The position numbers and the translations under genes are program-made. From NCBI RefSeq assembly GCF_937616625.2, contig NC_065574.1:31064501-31128500 (forward strand): DNA of 64,000 nucleotides, read 5' to 3'. The notes under the pieces are model-generated. The model made no database searches and was not told the DNA's origin. It saw nothing but the letters and a program-made list of their open reading frames with translations. This DNA comes from Mercurialis annua. Taxonomy: Eukaryota > Streptophyta > Magnoliopsida > Malpighiales > Euphorbiaceae. Positions 62,401 through 64,000 of this stretch are shown piece by piece (the first letter of the stretch is position 1; each line of letters starts with the position of its first letter).

Positions 62401-63397
62401 TAGCCGCAACACTTGCGTTATTTCCAAGCTTCAAGATCACTTCATCCTTGTCCAACTTCCTCTCATTTGCTAGATCCTGTAAGGATGAACAAATGTGAGA
62501 ACTAGCTCCGGTATCTAATACCCAAGCTTTGGACGAGCTATCGTTATTGGAATTGAAAGAACAAGAAATAGACATACCCTCACCGGGATTTTCATTCTTC
62601 TTGTTCTTGCCCTTAAATTCCTTATACTTGGGGCAATTTCGTTTCCAATGTCCCTCGCCCTCGCAAAAGAAACACTTTCCTTTGTTCTCTGAGGTGCGCT
62701 TCCTTTTTGCAATGGCCTTTTGGGCCTTCAAAACATTCTTCTTAGTTTTCTTCTTCTTAGTCTTACTAGAAGAAGCAACCACAAGAGAAACTTCCTTTCC
62801 CTTAACATTGTTCTTTTGAGCAGTTATCAACATACTTGATAACTCTGCAAGTGTACATTCTATCCGATTCATATAGTAATTCGTGATGAAATTACCATAC
62901 GAATCCGGAAGGGATTGAAGGATCATATCCGTTTGGAGATTGAAGTCCATGATGAAATCTAGACCCTCTAGACGTTCGATACATCGAATCATCATGTTCA
63001 CATGTTCTCCAACATCCTTTCCCTCGGAGAGCTTTGCTCGAAATAATTGCTTAGATATCTCATATCTAGCAGAACGACTTGATTCACCATACAACTCTTG
63101 TAAGTGAAACAATATTTCGCGGGCTCCCGGATATTTCTCGTGTTGCTTTTGCAACTCGTTATTCATAGATGCCAACATGTAGCACTTGGCTTGTTCGTCA
63201 TCTAACTTCCACTTGCGCAATGCCTCATGTTCCTCAGGAGATGCCTCAATCGGCAATGGTCCCGGAGCATTTGCCTCAAGAACATATGCTATGTGTTCAC
63301 TTGCAAGAACTATTTTGAGATTTCTTAACCAATCAACAAAGTTAGGACCCACTAATCGATTATTGTCGAGAATGCTACTTAACGGATTCGATTTCAT
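59474..63397 (-). CDS. Ty1/copia gag-pol polyprotein, intact, 1,307 aa
   Basis: A single uninterrupted frame encoding the proteins needed for copy-and-paste retrotransposition. Order: Gag about 1-240; CCHC zinc knuckle 242-255 (C242, C245, H250, C255); protease DTG at 295-297; integrase zinc motif H429, H434, C460, C463; integrase catalytic D490, D553, E589; reverse transcriptase about 815-1,060 with QMDVKTAFLNG and YVDD at 980-983; RNase H with D1152, E1193 and D1231 about 1,145-1,280. This integrase-before-RT order defines Ty1/copia, and all expected catalytic residues are present. Length is normal for the family. The start ATG at 63,397 sits in AAGATGA context and begins a typical copia Gag N-terminus. 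Gag and Pol share one frame, so ratio control would be post-translational or by another mechanism. LTR features suggest the Angela group, but the lineage is not certain. It may still be functional if its 5' LTR, outside the window, is intact. Confidence 0.97.
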   Translation of the reverse strand: MKSNPLSSILDNNRLVGPNFVDWLRNLKIVLASEHIAYVLEANAPGPLPIEASPEEHEALRKWKLDDEQAKCYMLASMNNELQKQHEKYPGAREILFHLQELYGESSRSARYEISKQLFRAKLSEGKDVGEHVNMMIRCIERLEGLDFIMDFNLQTDMILQSLPDSYGNFITNYYMNRIECTLAELSSMLITAQKNNVKGKEVSLVVASSSKTKKKKTKKNVLKAQKAIAKRKRTSENKGKCFFCEGEGHWKRNCPKYKEFKGKNKKNENPGEGMSISCSFNSNNDSSSKAWVLDTGASSHICSSLQDLANERKLDKDEVILKLGNNASVAAKAIGSSSILLYKHVLYLNNVLYLPNAYRNIMSISCMTRLGYDFLFTKDVCKIIYNNAIVGYGYVQNGLYCINEDVRNTNNVIEINTVSNQTSKQLWHLRLGHIAEDRLNKLDKMGILNNLDSASISTCESCLKGKMTRSPFVGQSGRAKGVLEIIHSDVCGPFKEMARGGYLYFITFTDDLSRYGYVVLMKNKSEAFEKFKDFKNEVENQIGKSIKILRSDRGGEYLSTEFGTFLKECGIISQLTPPGTPQLNGVSERRNRTLLDMVRSMMSYTDLPISLWGHALLSANYILNRVPTKSTPRIPYAIWYGKEPSLKHIKIWGCSAYIKKLITDKLESRSIMGRFVGYPKDSLGYYFYIPSEQTIKVSRDAQFLEKEFIQEGGKGRNIELDEESSKDQQNDTMEIDQTHSEPELVKSTETPRRSSRVSHPPERYGFLHDIQELFIHGENDQIDPSTYEEAICDIDSSRWLEAMKSEMDSMYSNQVWELVDPPEGIIPIGNKWIFKRKLGADGKVETFKARLVAKGFRQRQGVDYEETFSPVAMLKSIRILLAIAAHLDYEVWQMDVKTAFLNGHIEEEIYMEQPKGFESEEGSKVCKLKRSIYGLKQASRSWNRRFDEAVKSYEFIKNEDEPCVYKKVSGSAITFLVLYVDDILLIGNDVGMLTSVKLWLSKTFSMKDLGEATYILGIRLYRDRSKRMIGLSQRLYLEKILKKFNMENSKRGLIPVRHGIHLSKEMSPKTSEERVEMAKIPYASAIGSLMYAMLCTRPDIAYAVSLTSRYQSNPGSEHWMTVKNIFKYLRRTKDMVLTYGGGDLKIDGFTDSDFQSDIDDRKSISGFVFTCNGGAVSWKSSKQETTADSTTEAEYIAASDAAKEAVWIKKFVSELGVVPTIESAVPLFCDNNGAIAQAKEPRSHQKSKHIERRYHIIREIVGKGDVSLQKIASADNTADPLTKPMTQSQLDIHLEKMGLRYSSQWH

Positions 63398-64000
63398 CTT
63401 ATCTTATCAACCTATGGATAGCAAAGATCTCTAATTAGTATTATTGTCTTGTATATTTAACCATAATGATTTGGTCTTTATCAAAATGGCCTCCCACTAT
63501 CTTTTTCGAATCCTACACTTCCAAAATAGGAAACGTGAATCTTTGTTGGAAAAGATTTCAAGTGGGTGATTGAATTCTTATATTCATTTATCTTTCCCTC
63601 AAGTACTTAATGCTATTCTTGGGATCAAAATGATATATAAGTGAACAACTACTTGTTCATCATATCTCATATGAGGTTCAATCATTTCCGGCTCCTAATG
63701 CTTTCACCCTCAAGTACTTAATGCTATTCTTAGGTTTCCACATTAGTTAAGTTTAACCCATTGAATCAACTAAGATGTATCGATTTGAATAATATACGAC
63801 TCAGGTACGCCTAATTGCCTTTCTCGCCGTATATTATATCGACTACACCCGTAACATCTCATGCTTAACAATAAACTCAACAACATCTTTGACGATATCA
63901 TCTCACCCCTATGTATCCATAGCCGACAAGATGATAACTCAAAGCGTGTTAGTTTATTGCTCCAATGGAGAGCCATTGATAAACAATTTAATGATTAATC
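63398..64000 (-). other. Untranslated leader of the copia element, partial
   Basis: 603 bp upstream of the polyprotein start with no open frame of note and no tRNA-Met primer-binding site (TGGTATCAGAGC), so the primer site and 5' LTR should lie beyond the right edge. A 24-bp direct repeat, CTCAAGTACTTAATGCTATTC plus TT, occurs at about 63,599 and 63,711 (112 bp apart), and a GAACAA-CTAC-TTGTTC hairpin lies near 63,643. Confidence 0.6.

Noticed and set aside
63398..64000. 5' LTR of the copia element within the window
   Set aside because: No sequence in this region matches 57,472-59,459 and no primer-binding site is present, so the LTR must lie outside.

Overview
The window is repeat-rich plant heterochromatin, probably pericentromeric or another satellite-dense compartment of a eudicot-like genome. 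I found no host gene, tRNA or rRNA. The plant assignment rests on element types: a CACTA (En/Spm) transposon with TNP2-like and TNPA-like genes, a Tekay/Del-like LTR element, a Tat-lineage Ty3/gypsy element with an antisense plant-mobile-domain ORF, and a Ty1/copia element. The species cannot be read from the sequence.

Layout. (1) 1-22608 is one long array of a 60-bp satellite made of 10-bp sub-blocks. It carries several layers of higher-order duplication: about 1,008 bp x3, 1,356 bp x2, about 3.05 kb x2 and about 1.8 kb x1.6. (2) 22609-49803 is a nest of mobile elements. The oldest is a 5'-truncated, heavily decayed Tat-lineage element (22609-22717 plus 40953-49803) whose protease region is split by a Tekay-like LTR element (22723-40947, 5-bp duplication GATAG). 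That element has 2.88 and 2.86 kb LTRs but no recognisable gag-pol, so it looks non-autonomous. Its internal region is split in turn by an 8.2-kb CACTA transposon (29220-37431, 3-bp duplication TAA). (3) 49804-51987 is the same satellite in inverted orientation, homologous to parts of 19.37-21.54 kb. (4) 51988-57471 is satellite in the original orientation, assembled from segments also present in the left array. (5) 57472-64000 is a minus-strand Ty1/copia element with one complete LTR, an intact 1,307-aa polyprotein and the start of its leader. Its 5' LTR lies beyond the window.

Relative ages: satellite, then Tat (many stops and frameshifts), then Tekay-like (LTRs differ at about 33 positions counted by eye, roughly 1.2%), then CACTA. 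The copia element is independent and the only one with an undamaged coding region. The periodic 'ORFs' in the satellite arise because 60 is divisible by three; I do not call them genes.

The most interesting items are the inverted, palindrome-joined satellite block, the antisense plant-mobile-domain gene and 120-bp tandem repeats downstream of the Tat pol, the coding-free Tekay-like element with dyad-rich LTRs, the repeated conserved module and long hairpin in the CACTA element, and a cluster of TGACATCA octamers in the copia U3.
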